Assembly: GCA_020441605.1 (NCBI GenBank)
Contig: JAGRLX010000020.1
Coordinates: forward strand, 1-42,344
Source of the DNA: Alphaproteobacteria bacterium
GTDB lineage: Bacteria; Pseudomonadota; Alphaproteobacteria; Rhizobiales; Aestuariivirgaceae
Direction: 5' to 3'
Length of the DNA stretch: 42,344 bases
The translations under genes were made by a program, and so were the position numbers. Positions within the stretch are counted from its first letter, which is position 1. Every line of letters starts with the position of its first letter. The notes under the pieces are model-generated. The model worked only from the letters and a program-made list of their open reading frames with translations, ran no database searches and was not told the DNA's origin. Of this stretch, positions 25,264 through 34,122 are shown piece after piece.

Positions 25264-26853
25264 TTACTTGGTGGTCAGGTTGTAATAAACGACGTCGGCG
25301 CTCGGTCCGAAGATGAAGTTCTTCACATTCGAGCGTGTCGCGACCTGCTTGGTCTCCTGGAACATGATGGCGTAGGGCCCGATCTCCATCACCTTCTTCT
25401 GCTCGTCGAGATACATCTGCTTGCGCTTGTCGGCATCGCGTTCGCGCACGGCGTCAGCCGTCATCTTGTTGATGGACTCGTCGAACCAGGCATTGCGCCA
25501 GGCCAAGGGCTTTCCCTTGGTGGCCTCATCGGAATTATCGAGATTGTTGGCAAAGCCATCGGCGTTGGTGTGCGGGTCCATGTAGTCGGGACCCCAGTAG
25601 ATCATTAGCAACTGATGTTCGCGGGCCCGGTACTTCGTCAGCAGCGCCTTGGTTTCAGACGAAATGATCTTCACCTTGACGCCGCCCTGCGCCATGGTCG
25701 CCTGCACCGACTGAGCGATGTTGGCAAAGGGCGAAGAGTTCGGCGCATCGAGTTCGATCTCGAACCCGTCTGGATAGCCCGCTTCCGCCAGGAGTGACTT
25801 GGCCTTCTCGGGGTCCAGGATATAGGGATTGTCATCGAGCGCAGCCCAGAAACCGGATGCCCAGAACGACTGATGCACCTGGGCGCCGCCGTTCATGATC
25901 GAATTGACGATGCCGTCGTAGTCGATGAGGTAACGCAAAGCCTGGCGCACCCGCACGTCCTGTAGTTCCTTCGTCTTGACGTTCATGCCCATGTAGTAGA
26001 GCAGCGCCTGCGGCGAGGCGGTGATTGTCACATCGGCATTGCCCTTGAGGCCGGCAACCTGGTCGCCGGTAAGATTGAGGGCCACATCGGTGTCACCCTT
26101 TTCGATCATTAGGCGCTGGGCCGCAGGTTCCGGAACATGGCGGATTACCACGCGCTTCATGGCTGGCTCGCCACCGCGATAGTTCGGGTTGGCTTCGAGC
26201 ACCACGCTCTCATTTGGCTTCCAAGACTTCACTGTAAAGGCGCCGGACCCTGCCGAATTCGTCTTCAGCCAGGCATAGCCAAGATCACCATCCTGCTCAT
26301 GCTCCATTGCCACCTTCATGTCGACAACGGAACCGACCACCGACGAGAGCAGCGCATAGACCAGCGAGGGTGCGAAATCCACGTCGATCTTGACCACCAG
26401 CGTTGAGTCATCGGGAGCGGTCACCATCTGGTCGATGTTTTCCTTGGTCCAGCCGAGCTGGCTCAACAGGAAGACCGGAGTCTTTTCGAGCTTGATCACG
26501 CGTTGCAGAGAAAAGGCTGCGTCCTGCGCGGTCACCGGATTGCCCGAGGCGAACTTCATGCCGGCACGCATCTTGAAGGTGAAGGTCTTGCCGTCATCGG
26601 AAACGGAGACACTTTCGGCCGCTCCGCCCACAAGAGTATTGATGTCGGTGGGCTCGAATCGCATGATGCGGTCATAGGCATTGGCGAGGACCTGGATACC
26701 TGACAGTTCGTAGGCCTCGGCTGGATCGAAAGAGATGATGTCGTCGATGTTCTCGGCGATCACGAGCGTATTGGAAGGTGTTTCGGCAAGTGCCTGCGGG
26801 GTGAGCGCCATCAGGGCACCGGCCAGCAGAGCGTATTTCAGAGCTTTCAACAT
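25264..26853 (-). CDS. ABC transporter periplasmic substrate-binding protein (DppA/OppA type)
   Basis: SBP_bac_5 family protein of 529 residues with signal peptide LKYALLAGALMALTPQALA. Landmarks: TLVIAENIDDIISFDPAEAYE, VSVSDDGKTFTFKMRAGMKFASGNPVTAQD and VRQALRYLIDYDGIV. It delivers a peptide-like ligand to the permeases encoded upstream. The ATG at 26853 has CAGGGAGA about 6 nt upstream. It follows the ATPase gene after a 170-bp gap that contains a 14-bp perfect palindrome, so it may have an extra promoter or a stability hairpin giving more binding protein than permease. The M24 peptidase gene follows. Confidence 0.92.
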   Translation of the reverse strand: MLKALKYALLAGALMALTPQALAETPSNTLVIAENIDDIISFDPAEAYELSGIQVLANAYDRIMRFEPTDINTLVGGAAESVSVSDDGKTFTFKMRAGMKFASGNPVTAQDAAFSLQRVIKLEKTPVFLLSQLGWTKENIDQMVTAPDDSTLVVKIDVDFAPSLVYALLSSVVGSVVDMKVAMEHEQDGDLGYAWLKTNSAGSGAFTVKSWKPNESVVLEANPNYRGGEPAMKRVVIRHVPEPAAQRLMIEKGDTDVALNLTGDQVAGLKGNADVTITASPQALLYYMGMNVKTKELQDVRVRQALRYLIDYDGIVNSIMNGGAQVHQSFWASGFWAALDDNPYILDPEKAKSLLAEAGYPDGFEIELDAPNSSPFANIAQSVQATMAQGGVKVKIISSETKALLTKYRAREHQLLMIYWGPDYMDPHTNADGFANNLDNSDEATKGKPLAWRNAWFDESINKMTADAVRERDADKRKQMYLDEQKKVMEIGPYAIMFQETKQVATRSNVKNFIFGPSADVVYYNLTTK

Positions 26854-26980
26854 CAACGTCTCCCTGTTTGATATGTCCCCGCGCGCCTGGGCAGCGGCTT
26901 GAGGGAAGCGCATCCAAAACCCTTTTTCAAGCAATGGCAAGCGGGGTCAATGGGGATTTGCACGGACACCACGCTCCGTT

Positions 26981-26994
26981 CGGGCGATCGCCCG
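26981..26994. repeat. 14-bp perfect palindrome upstream of the binding-protein gene
   Basis: CGGGCGATCGCCCG is self-complementary over 14 bp and lies between the ATPase stop (27024) and the binding-protein ATG (26853). It could be an operator or an intra-operon hairpin. No T-tract follows, so it is not an obvious terminator. Confidence 0.4.
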
Positions 26995-27023
26995 CAAGCG
27001 ATTCCAACAGCCCGCCCGCGGTG

Positions 27024-27782
27024 CTAGCCCGGCGCCCGAGTGAAGCCGCGGCTGGCGGCGATCAGTTCGCGCGTATAGGTTTCTCGCACATGACCAGACC
27101 GCAGGTCGCTGGCATGGACAATCTCCAACAGCCTGCCTTGCTGCATGATGGCAATGCGCTCGCAGAGATGAGCCACCACGCCAAGATCGTGGCTGACCAG
27201 AATGCTGGTCAGCCCCAGTGAAGACTTGAGCTTGGCGAGAAGGTTGAGGATCTCCGCCTGCACCGAAACATCGAGCGCCGAGGTCGGTTCATCGAGCAGC
27301 AGGATGGGTGGGCGCAGGATCAGCGCCCGCGCGATGGCCACGCGCTGACGCTGGCCGCCCGAGAGCTGGTGCGGATATCGGAAGCGGTGTTGCGGTGAAA
27401 GGCCCACTTCGGCAAGGGCCGCCGAGACCCGGCCATCCGCCCCACCAATCCCCTGGATGCGCAAGGGTTCCCGCAGCATGTCGTCCACGGTCTGGCGCGG
27501 GTGCAAGGAGCCGTAGGGGTCCTGAAACACGTATTGCAGGAGTCTACGGTCTTCGCGGCTACGCTTGCGGCCTGCCGGCTTGCCCCGGATGTCGAGGGCA
27601 TCACAGGTGGCAGGCACCAGACCGGCAATCGCCTTCAGAACGGTCGATTTCCCTGAGCCCGATTCGCCCACGATGCCGAAGCTCTCGCCCTCCTCCACGG
27701 CAAAGGAAACGTCCCGCACGGCGTGAACCGGCATGCCCCCTGCGTGGAATATAACCGCAAGATGCTTCACCCGAATCATCAT
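27024..27782 (-). CDS. Opp/Dpp-type ABC transporter ATP-binding protein (DppF-like)
   Basis: ATPase subunit of 252 residues with Walker A GESGSGKST, the Q-loop region YVFQDPYGSLHPRQ, signature LSGGQRQRVAIARAL, Walker B ILLLDEPTSALD and switch His in LVSHDLGVVAH. The length and order match the DppF half of a two-ATPase oligopeptide transporter, but the usual C-terminal oligopeptide-specific extension is short. The ATG at 27782 overlaps the stop of the preceding ATPase gene (ATGA), so the two are translationally coupled. A GTG at 27791 is also in frame but less likely. Confidence 0.92.
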   Translation of the reverse strand: MMIRVKHLAVIFHAGGMPVHAVRDVSFAVEEGESFGIVGESGSGKSTVLKAIAGLVPATCDALDIRGKPAGRKRSREDRRLLQYVFQDPYGSLHPRQTVDDMLREPLRIQGIGGADGRVSAALAEVGLSPQHRFRYPHQLSGGQRQRVAIARALILRPPILLLDEPTSALDVSVQAEILNLLAKLKSSLGLTSILVSHDLGVVAHLCERIAIMQQGRLLEIVHASDLRSGHVRETYTRELIAASRGFTRAPG

Positions 27783-28612
27783 GCGAGCCACGCCGGGTCG
27801 CGCTGCACGATGGCCAGTTCGGCGCGGACATTGTCGAGCGACGGTGCCGCGGCTACCAAGGCCTGCGTATAGGGATGTTGCGCCTTGCCCAGCTCGCTTG
27901 CCTTAACCTCCTCGACGATCTTGCCCCCGTACATCACCAACACCCGGTCGCAGAAGCTCGAGACGACGGTCAGATTATGGCTGATGAAGATGAGCCCCAT
28001 GCCGCGGTCACGCACCAGTGCGTCGAGAATGCGGAGAACCTCATTCTGCACGGTGACGTCGAGGGCTGAAGTCGGTTCGTCGGCGATCAGCACATCGGGT
28101 TCCGCGACCAGCATCATAGCGATCATCACCCGCTGGCCCATGCCGCCCGACAGTTGATGTGGATAGAAATGGAATACCCGCTCGGGGTCGCGGATCTTTA
28201 CGGCATCGAGCATGGCAAGCGCCCGCTGTTCCGCCTCGCGGGTACTGCTGCGGCCGTGAAGCCTTATCGTCTCGGCAACCTGCTGGCCCACCTTCATGAC
28301 CGGGTTCAGCGAGTATTTCGGGTCCTGCATCACCATGGAAATACGTCGGCCGCGCAACTGCTGCCAATCGGCGTCACGGTAGGACAGGAGATCCTCATCC
28401 TGGAACCGCATGCGCCTTGCCGCAACTACACCCGGGCGGGGAATGAGGCCAAGCAAGGCGCGGCCGGTGGTCGACTTTCCCGAGCCCGATTCGCCCACGA
28501 TGCCGAGCCGCTCGCGGCCAAGGGTAAAGCTGGCGTTGCGCACGGCCCGCGTCGCTCCGCCTCGGCCCGGAAACGACACATTGAGGTCTTTCACTTCCAG
28601 AAGCGGGCTCAT
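27779..28612 (-). CDS. Opp/Dpp-type ABC transporter ATP-binding protein (DppD-like)
   Basis: ATPase subunit of 277 residues. Walker A GESGSGKST, Q-loop MVMQDPKYSLNPVMKVG, signature LSGGMGQRVMIAMML, Walker B VLIADEPTSALD and switch His in FISHNLTVV are all intact; MGQRVMIA is the variant typical of DppD. The true start is the ATG at 28612, which overlaps the stop of the DppC-like gene as ATGA; the frame runs on to 28714 inside that gene. Partner of the second ATPase that follows. Confidence 0.92.
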   Translation of the reverse strand: MSPLLEVKDLNVSFPGRGGATRAVRNASFTLGRERLGIVGESGSGKSTTGRALLGLIPRPGVVAARRMRFQDEDLLSYRDADWQQLRGRRISMVMQDPKYSLNPVMKVGQQVAETIRLHGRSSTREAEQRALAMLDAVKIRDPERVFHFYPHQLSGGMGQRVMIAMMLVAEPDVLIADEPTSALDVTVQNEVLRILDALVRDRGMGLIFISHNLTVVSSFCDRVLVMYGGKIVEEVKASELGKAQHPYTQALVAAAPSLDNVRAELAIVQRDPAWLA

Positions 28613-29514
28613 TTTGATTTCGGATCGAACACGTCGCGCAGTCCATCCCCCAGAAGATTGAAACCAAGGCTGACGATGAAGATCGCTGCTCCCGGAATGG
28701 TCGCCACCCACCACTGGTCAAGGATCACGTCGCGCCCCGCAGAGACCATAGCCCCCCATTCGGGAGTGGGCGGTTGGGCGCCAAGGCCGAGGAAGCCCAG
28801 GCCCGCAGCTGTGAGGATGATTCCCGCCATGTCGAGCGTCAACCGGACAATGACCGACGACAGGCACAGCGGTACGATGTGGCGGAGCAGGATTCGCCAG
28901 GTGGAGGCCCCCTGCATGATGACGGCGGCGATGAAATCGCTCTTGGCGATGGTGACGGTTTCGGCCCGGGCGATGCGGGCGTAAGGCGGCCAAGCCGTAA
29001 GTGAAATGGCGATTACCGCATTTTCAATGCCGGGTCCGAGTGCTGCGGCGAAGGCAAGCGCCAGCACCAAGCGCGGGAAAGCAAGAAAGATGTCGGTGAT
29101 GCGCATGAGGGCGGCATCGATCCAGCCACCGAGATAGCCGGCAGCCGTCCCCACCGCGAGGCCAATGGGTGCCACAACCACGGAGACAAGCATCACAATG
29201 GTCAGCGTCACGCGCGCCCCATGCACGGTGCGCGAATAGATGTCGCGACCCAGTTCGTCGGTTCCGAACCAGTGGGCGGCGGAAGGAGCCGCAAGGCGAT
29301 TGCTCAAATCCTGCACGATAGGCGAGATGCCGCGATCCAAAGCCGACGCCAGAACAGCCAGAATGACGAGGCTGGCAATGATGATGAGGCCGACAAGCGC
29401 AGCCGGATTGGAAACGACCGAGGCAGACCCTCGCCAGAGATTTCCTGCAACGGCCTGCCGCCGCGAGGCGGGCGCGTCGCTCATCAACCAGTTGCGCAGC
29501 GTGCGATCGCTCAT
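28609..29514 (-). CDS. Opp/Dpp-type ABC transporter permease (DppC-like)
   Basis: Inner-membrane permease of 301 residues. The N-terminal segment LVGLIIIASLVILAVLASAL and HWFGTDELGRDIYSRTVHGARVTL are hallmark OppC/DppC sequences. The EAA loop region (PYARIARAETVTIAKSDFI) contacts the ATPases. The ATG at 29514 overlaps the DppB-like stop codon as ATGA, and its own stop overlaps the next ATG in the same way, making a rigid translationally coupled cassette. Confidence 0.92.
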   Translation of the reverse strand: MSDRTLRNWLMSDAPASRRQAVAGNLWRGSASVVSNPAALVGLIIIASLVILAVLASALDRGISPIVQDLSNRLAAPSAAHWFGTDELGRDIYSRTVHGARVTLTIVMLVSVVVAPIGLAVGTAAGYLGGWIDAALMRITDIFLAFPRLVLALAFAAALGPGIENAVIAISLTAWPPYARIARAETVTIAKSDFIAAVIMQGASTWRILLRHIVPLCLSSVIVRLTLDMAGIILTAAGLGFLGLGAQPPTPEWGAMVSAGRDVILDQWWVATIPGAAIFIVSLGFNLLGDGLRDVFDPKSK

Positions 29515-30557
29515 GCCGACCTCAGCCGCGGGTCGAAGACCTTGTATAAGAAGTCACAAAACAGGTTCACGCCGATGAAGACCGCGCCGACCATGATCGT
29601 TCCACCTAGCACGGCGTTGAGATCAGAGTTGAACAGCGCGCGAGTGATGTAGAGTCCCAGGCCGGGCCACGCGAAGACCGTTTCGGTGAGCACCGCTCCT
29701 TCCAGCAAGGAGGCATAGCTTAAGCCCACGACGGTGATCAGCGGCACCATGATATTGGGAAAGGCGTGCATCCATACCGCCCCCCAGAAGGAGCGGCCCT
29801 TGATCCTCGCCGCGATGATGTATTCTTGGCTCAGTTGGTCGATCATGAAGCTGCGCGTCATGCGCGCAATATAGGCAAGCGAATAGTAGCCGAGGATGCT
29901 GGCAGGCAGGATCAGGTGACTGACTGCATTCCAGAAGATTTCCCATTCGCCCTCGATGGCTGCGTCGATGAGGATGACACCGGTGCGCGAGGTGACAATG
30001 TCATCGAAGGCGACATCGAGGCGGCCGGTTCCCGAGACCCAGCCGAGCTTGCCATAGAAGAGGAAGAGCCCCGTCAACCCCAGCCAGAACACCGGCACCG
30101 AATAACCGAAAAGACCCACCACGCGCACCGCGTGATCCGGCCACCGACCGTGCTGGGCACCAGCGACCACACCCACGGGCACGCCGATCGCCACGCCGAT
30201 GATGGTAGCGATCGTGGCAAGCTCGAAGGTTGCCGGAAACACATGCAGCAGGTCCGTAAGCACGGGATGCGAGGTGAGAACGGAAACGCCGAAGTCGCCT
30301 GACAACAGGCGCTTCACATAGGCGGCGTATTGCACGACGAGGGGCTTGTCGAGCCCCATCGCCACGAACGTCTTGTCATAAACTTCCTTGCTCGCCTTGT
30401 CGCCAACGACGGCAAGCACGGGATCAATGCGCGTGAGCCTGCTGATGAAGAATGTCACCGCGGTGAGACCCAGAAACGTGAGCGACAGCGTCACCACAAA
30501 GGTTGCCGCGCGACGCAGCATGAGGCGCGCCCAGGACGGTCCTTGTGCTCCGTTCAT
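29511..30557 (-). CDS. Opp/Dpp-type ABC transporter permease (DppB-like)
   Basis: Inner-membrane permease of 348 residues beginning with a first membrane helix (FVVTLSLTFLGLTAVTFFIS) and showing the DppB pattern LPASILGYYSLAYIARMTRSFMID (EAA loop) and TVVGLSYASLLEGAVLTETVFAWPGLG read in parts. I chose the ATG at 30557; the longer frame to 30593 overlaps the GAF gene. A purine-rich GGGGCAAGG precedes it. It follows the GAF-domain gene by 32 nt and overlaps DppC by 4 nt. Confidence 0.9.
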   Translation of the reverse strand: MNGAQGPSWARLMLRRAATFVVTLSLTFLGLTAVTFFISRLTRIDPVLAVVGDKASKEVYDKTFVAMGLDKPLVVQYAAYVKRLLSGDFGVSVLTSHPVLTDLLHVFPATFELATIATIIGVAIGVPVGVVAGAQHGRWPDHAVRVVGLFGYSVPVFWLGLTGLFLFYGKLGWVSGTGRLDVAFDDIVTSRTGVILIDAAIEGEWEIFWNAVSHLILPASILGYYSLAYIARMTRSFMIDQLSQEYIIAARIKGRSFWGAVWMHAFPNIMVPLITVVGLSYASLLEGAVLTETVFAWPGLGLYITRALFNSDLNAVLGGTIMVGAVFIGVNLFCDFLYKVFDPRLRSA

Positions 30558-30589
30558 CCTTGCCCCAACTCTCCCGCAACCCACATCGA

Positions 30590-31117
30590 TCAATTGCCGC
30601 TTTTGCCGCTCGAGTCAAATTGACGAGCGGCAAGGTATGCGAGTCTGGAGGGCAGGCCGAGTTGCGTTTCAATCGCGCAAACCCGCCCCGGCGTATAGTG
30701 GCCCGGCACGTCCAGCATGTTGATCGTGGCGGCCAGTTCACCATTGAGCACAATGGGCAGGTTGACGACCGAACCCAGCCCCAGCGAGCCAATCAACTCG
30801 TGGTCCGGGAACACGTTGGCAATGTCAGCGAGTGTATTAGCGATGAAACTTCGCTTCTGCCCGTGCACGATGTCGAACCAGCCGTTGGGCTGGATAGGCT
30901 TGGTGCCAGATGTGGGATAGGCTGCCGCATTGTTGGTGTAGGCGCGGCGCGCGAGTCCCGCCTCCATGTCGACCGTCATCACGGTGAAGAGGCGGTGGCC
31001 CGCTACGGCTTGTGAGAGTTCCTCAAGGGCCGCCCAGCAGGCGTCCGCGGTCCCGGCCGACGCAATGGCCCTTTCGAAGGTATCGACTGCCATGTCAAGT
31101 TTAGCCATCGCTGCCAT
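30590..31117 (-). CDS. GAF-domain protein
   Basis: Small soluble protein of 175 residues consisting of one GAF domain: AIASAGTADACWAALEELSQAVAGHRLFTVMTVD, then LGSVVNLPIVLNGELAATINMLD, the typical strand-turn-strand core that binds small ligands. There is no output domain and no DNA-binding motif. It is encoded between a GMC oxidoreductase (29-nt gap) and the DppB-like permease (32-nt gap), so it is part of the same operon. It may sense or bind the imported compound or act as a small stand-alone regulator or enzyme; stand-alone GAF proteins of this kind also include free-Met-sulfoxide reductase-like enzymes. ATG at 31117 has an AGGA upstream. Confidence 0.8.
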   Translation of the reverse strand: MAAMAKLDMAVDTFERAIASAGTADACWAALEELSQAVAGHRLFTVMTVDMEAGLARRAYTNNAAAYPTSGTKPIQPNGWFDIVHGQKRSFIANTLADIANVFPDHELIGSLGLGSVVNLPIVLNGELAATINMLDVPGHYTPGRVCAIETQLGLPSRLAYLAARQFDSSGKSGN

Positions 31118-31146
31118 CCGTTGATCCTGTCACGCGCGCCCTCCTG

Positions 31147-32760
31147 TCAAGCCGCCACGCGATTTCCTTTGATGATGTCGGCTGCCTTTTCGCCGATCAT
31201 GATCGAGGGCGCATTGGTATTCGAACTGTTAATCTGCGGCATGACAGAGGAATCGCAGACCCGCAGGCCATCGATGCCATGAACCCGGAGCTCCGGCGAA
31301 ACGACGGCCATGTCGTCCACACCCATCTTGCAGCCACCAACTGGATGATGCTGGGTCTTGGCGTTCTTGCAGATGTAATTGAACAGATCTTCATCGCTGT
31401 CGGCATCTGGACCCGGCAACCGCTCGCCCGCAAGATAGGGCTGCAGGGCGGGTTGGCGCATGATGTCGCGCGCCAGCCTTAGACCGAGCAAGCTGCGCCT
31501 GAGGTCCTCCGGCTCCTGGAAATAGTTGGGATCGATCAGCGGCGCATCGGCGGGATTGGCGCTCTGGAGGCGTACCGACCCCCGCGACTTGGGACGCATG
31601 TAGGCCGCGTTCAATGTGACGCCACCCATTGGCATCTTGGCGACGCCCGCCTCGATGCCGGAGCCCAGGCCGAAATGGAACTGGATGTCCGGCAGCTTCG
31701 CCGTCTTGTCGGAATACCAGAAGGCGCCGGTTTCGAACAGGCTGGAGGCGGCCGGCCCACGCTTGAACATGAAATACTGCAGCCCGGCCCAGGCCGCCAT
31801 GTGGGGCTTGGCATAGGCATCGTAGCTGTGAGGGCCTGAACACTCGCTGATGACGAAGAGGTCGAGGTGGTCGTGGAGGTTGCGGCCCACACCCGGCAGA
31901 TTGTGAACCGGCGTGACGCCCACTGCCTTCAATTCATCGGCGGGGCCGATCCCCGATTGCAGCAGGAGCTTCGGCGAGCCGATGGCGCCCGACGTTACGA
32001 TCACCTCACGCTCGGCATGGATGATCTCTCGTGCTCCGTTTGAAGCGATTTCGACGCCGATTGCCCGAAGGTTCTCGATCAGAATGCGCGCGACCTGCAC
32101 ACCCGTTCGGACCTCCAGGTTCTTTCGCGACAGGTTCGGCCGCACATAGGCGGTTGCGGTGGAGCAGCGGCGGCCATCCCGCTGTGTAAGCTGGTAGAAG
32201 CCAACTCCTTCCTGCTTCGCGCCATTGAAATCCGGATTGTAGGGAATGCCCATCTGCTGGGCCGCCTTGATGAATGCATCGGCGATGGGAAGCGGCGCCA
32301 GGGGCATGGAGACGCCAAGCGGACCATCCGCGCCATGATAGTCGTCGACGAAGCGCTGATTGCCTTCCGCGCGCCGGAAATACGGGATAACAGTGCGAAA
32401 GTTCCAGCCGTGGCAGCCATAGTCCTTTTCCCAGGCATCGTAATCCGCGGCGTTGCCGCGGGTATAGATCTGGGCGTTGATGGCCGAGCCACCGCCCAGC
32501 ACCTTGGCCTGCGTATACCAAAGAACCCGATTCTGCAGGTGTCGCTGGGGCACGGTGGACCACCCCCAGCTCGCTACTCCCTTGGTCATCTTGGCGAAGC
32601 CTGCAGGGATCTGGAACAGGAGGCCCGTATCGTGTCCGCCTGCCTCCAGCAACAGCACCTTAACATCGGGATCCTCGCTCAACCGCGCCGCCAACGCGCA
32701 ACCTGCCGAACCGCCACCCGTGATGATGAAATCATATGCCACCAAGTTCTTGCTCCCCAT
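31147..32760 (-). CDS. GMC family FAD-dependent oxidoreductase (choline dehydrogenase-like)
   Basis: Flavoenzyme of 537 residues. FAD-binding YDFIITGGGSAGCALAARLSED starts near residue 9 (read in parts), followed by VLGGGSAINAQIYTRG, the GMC signature SGAIGSPKLLLQSGIGPADEL, and active-site His residues in TQHHPVGGCKMG with Asn in NSSNTNAPSIMIGEKAA. Members oxidise primary alcohols such as choline, polyethylene glycol or aryl alcohols to aldehydes. The ATG at 32760 is preferred over 32790 because the family N-terminus begins just after it. It is the first gene of the Opp-type operon, and its promoter region abuts the tRNA fragment at 32920. Confidence 0.88.
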   Translation of the reverse strand: MGSKNLVAYDFIITGGGSAGCALAARLSEDPDVKVLLLEAGGHDTGLLFQIPAGFAKMTKGVASWGWSTVPQRHLQNRVLWYTQAKVLGGGSAINAQIYTRGNAADYDAWEKDYGCHGWNFRTVIPYFRRAEGNQRFVDDYHGADGPLGVSMPLAPLPIADAFIKAAQQMGIPYNPDFNGAKQEGVGFYQLTQRDGRRCSTATAYVRPNLSRKNLEVRTGVQVARILIENLRAIGVEIASNGAREIIHAEREVIVTSGAIGSPKLLLQSGIGPADELKAVGVTPVHNLPGVGRNLHDHLDLFVISECSGPHSYDAYAKPHMAAWAGLQYFMFKRGPAASSLFETGAFWYSDKTAKLPDIQFHFGLGSGIEAGVAKMPMGGVTLNAAYMRPKSRGSVRLQSANPADAPLIDPNYFQEPEDLRRSLLGLRLARDIMRQPALQPYLAGERLPGPDADSDEDLFNYICKNAKTQHHPVGGCKMGVDDMAVVSPELRVHGIDGLRVCDSSVMPQINSSNTNAPSIMIGEKAADIIKGNRVAA

Positions 32761-32919
32761 TCGCCGGCGCCGCATACGCCGTTCTTGCATCAGTTAACAC
32801 CAGTGATGGTGATGGGGGAAGGCCGAGAGAGCCAGCCGGCCCTCTCCCGGTGCACAAGGCGCCCTGAGCACGACCAAGGGTCCCACGGGACGACAACTAC
32901 ACACATGAATCGATTGAAA

Positions 32920-32964
32920 TGGCCCATCCGACAGGATTCGGACCTGTGACTTCTGCCTTCGGAG
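32920..32964 (-). tRNA. 3' fragment of tRNA-Arg (CCG), likely att site
   Basis: On the minus strand this reads as the 3' 45 nt of a tRNA: anticodon loop CTCCGAA (anticodon CCG), anticodon 3' stem GGCAG, variable loop, T-arm ACAGG-TCCGAAT-CCTGT, acceptor 3' strand CGGATGG, discriminator G and encoded CCA. The next bases cannot form the 5' anticodon stem (CTTG instead of CTGCC), so homology breaks exactly at the anticodon loop. A non-functional fragment, as left by integration of an element into a tRNA gene. Confidence 0.75.
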
Positions 32965-32968
32965 CAAG

Positions 32969-33477
32969 GTGCCTGGCCGGCCCTTGCGTCTCAATGACGC
33001 CCGACAGGCGGCGATCGTGAAGATGATCGAGAGCGGGCCGATCCTGGCCGCCCATGACGTCGTGCGCTGGCGCCTGGTTGATCTGTGCCAGTGGATCTGG
33101 GAGGAGTTCTGGATCATTGTCGCCAAGCAGACCCTGTGCCGGGAGCCCCGGACCACGGGCTACCGCAACCTCTCGGCAACGCCGCATCATCACGCCCAGG
33201 TTGACGGCGCCATCGCGGATTTAAAAAACATTCCCCGCGCATCTGGAGGAGATCGCCTCAAGAAGGGCCTCGACCAGATAGAGATCCGGTTCGCCGCTGA
33301 AGCCCGGACCGGCCAGAAGAACAAGATCACCACGCGCTGGGCCAGGGGTGGCACGAGACCCTCGGTTCCACGCGATCGGCGCACCGCCTCGACCCACATT
33401 TTCGACGCCATCTGTCCGAAGGAGAGAAAGGCGCTGGCCTCGTCCTGTTCGCCTGCGACACCGAAGCCAAGGAGGAA
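32969..33477 (+). pseudogene. IS630-family transposase remnant, frameshifted and truncated
   Basis: The frame from 32969 reads RPLRLNDARQAAIVKMIESG, VVRWRLVDLCQWIWEEFW and YRNLSATPHHHAQ, the helix-turn-helix half of an IS630-type transposase. Near 33225 the match moves to another frame (KTFPAHLEEIAS), returns to the first frame as GLDQIEIRF-AAEARTGQKNK and RWARGGTRPSVPRD, and near 33430 shifts again (AGLVLFACDTEAKEE) before ending at 33477. The first catalytic Asp of the expected FxDEA motif is changed (FAAEA). The rest of the gene is missing. It directly adjoins the tRNA fragment. Confidence 0.82.
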
Positions 33478-33518
33478 TAAAGAGAGAAAGGCACTCCGGC
33501 TGACTGGACCGGAGCGCC
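33478..33518 (-). terminator. Rho-independent-like terminator after hupE
   Basis: On the minus strand GGCGCTCCGG (33518-33509), a 9-nt loop and CCGGAGTGCC (33499-33490) form a 10-bp stem with one G-U pair, followed by TTTCTCTCTTT. It lies about 38 nt after the HupE/UreJ stop codon, at the end of the transport/hydrolase operon. Confidence 0.65.
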
Positions 33519-33555
33519 TCTGGCGCGCAGCTTACTATCTGCCTCCTCGCAGCAA

Positions 33556-34101
33556 CTAGCTAGTGCAGGATGCGAGGCAGGCCGTGCTGGGGTGTTCCTT
33601 CCCGCGTGAGAATAGCCGCCCCACCGCATAGGTGCCGCCAGTCAGCATTAGTCCGGCAAGGAAAAAGCCAGCAAGTGAGCTTGTCAGGGCGAAAGCTCCG
33701 AGTTCGACCCCATGCGCCGAGCCATGGTAGGCCGCGAACAGGGCGGTGACGGAGAGCGACACAGCGAAGGGCAGCCGGCGCCCCACCATGACCAACATAC
33801 CCATGCCAAGCAGAGAGGCAGCAAGGACCGCTTCCTGCGCGGGAAGGGAGAAACCGCTCCGCGCAGCCGCAAAGGCAAGGACGAAGGCTAAGAGAAATCC
33901 ACTCCCCAACGCCAGGGAACGTCTTGGCGCAAGCTGTGAGGCAAAGGCACCGAGGAAAACAAGTGCGAGAAAGTGATCCACTCCGGTGAAGGGGTGGAGG
34001 AAGCCCGCCGAAACGCCTGCCCCTTGGCCCGGATGTGCGAAGGCCACCGAAGGGGCGAATAGTATTGCCGAAGCCAACAGTATGGTTGCCGATTTCTTCA
34101 T
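33556..34101 (-). CDS. hupE: HupE/UreJ family nickel/cobalt permease
   Basis: Membrane protein of 181 residues with a cleavable signal peptide (KKSATILLASAILFAPSVAFA), a mature N-terminal HPGQGAG and the family motif HPFTGVDHFLALVFLGAFAS, then about five more membrane helices including a second His motif AAYHGSAHGVELG. HupE/UreJ proteins move Ni2+ or Co2+ for hydrogenases and ureases. AGGAG precedes the ATG at 34101. It follows the histidine-rich ureohydrolase gene by 21 nt in the same operon, so supply of nickel to that enzyme is a natural reading; neither urease nor hydrogenase genes are visible in the window. Confidence 0.88.
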   Translation of the reverse strand: MKKSATILLASAILFAPSVAFAHPGQGAGVSAGFLHPFTGVDHFLALVFLGAFASQLAPRRSLALGSGFLLAFVLAFAAARSGFSLPAQEAVLAASLLGMGMLVMVGRRLPFAVSLSVTALFAAYHGSAHGVELGAFALTSSLAGFFLAGLMLTGGTYAVGRLFSRGKEHPSTACLASCTS

Positions 34102-34122
34102 CGTAAGTCTCCTCAATTGAAT

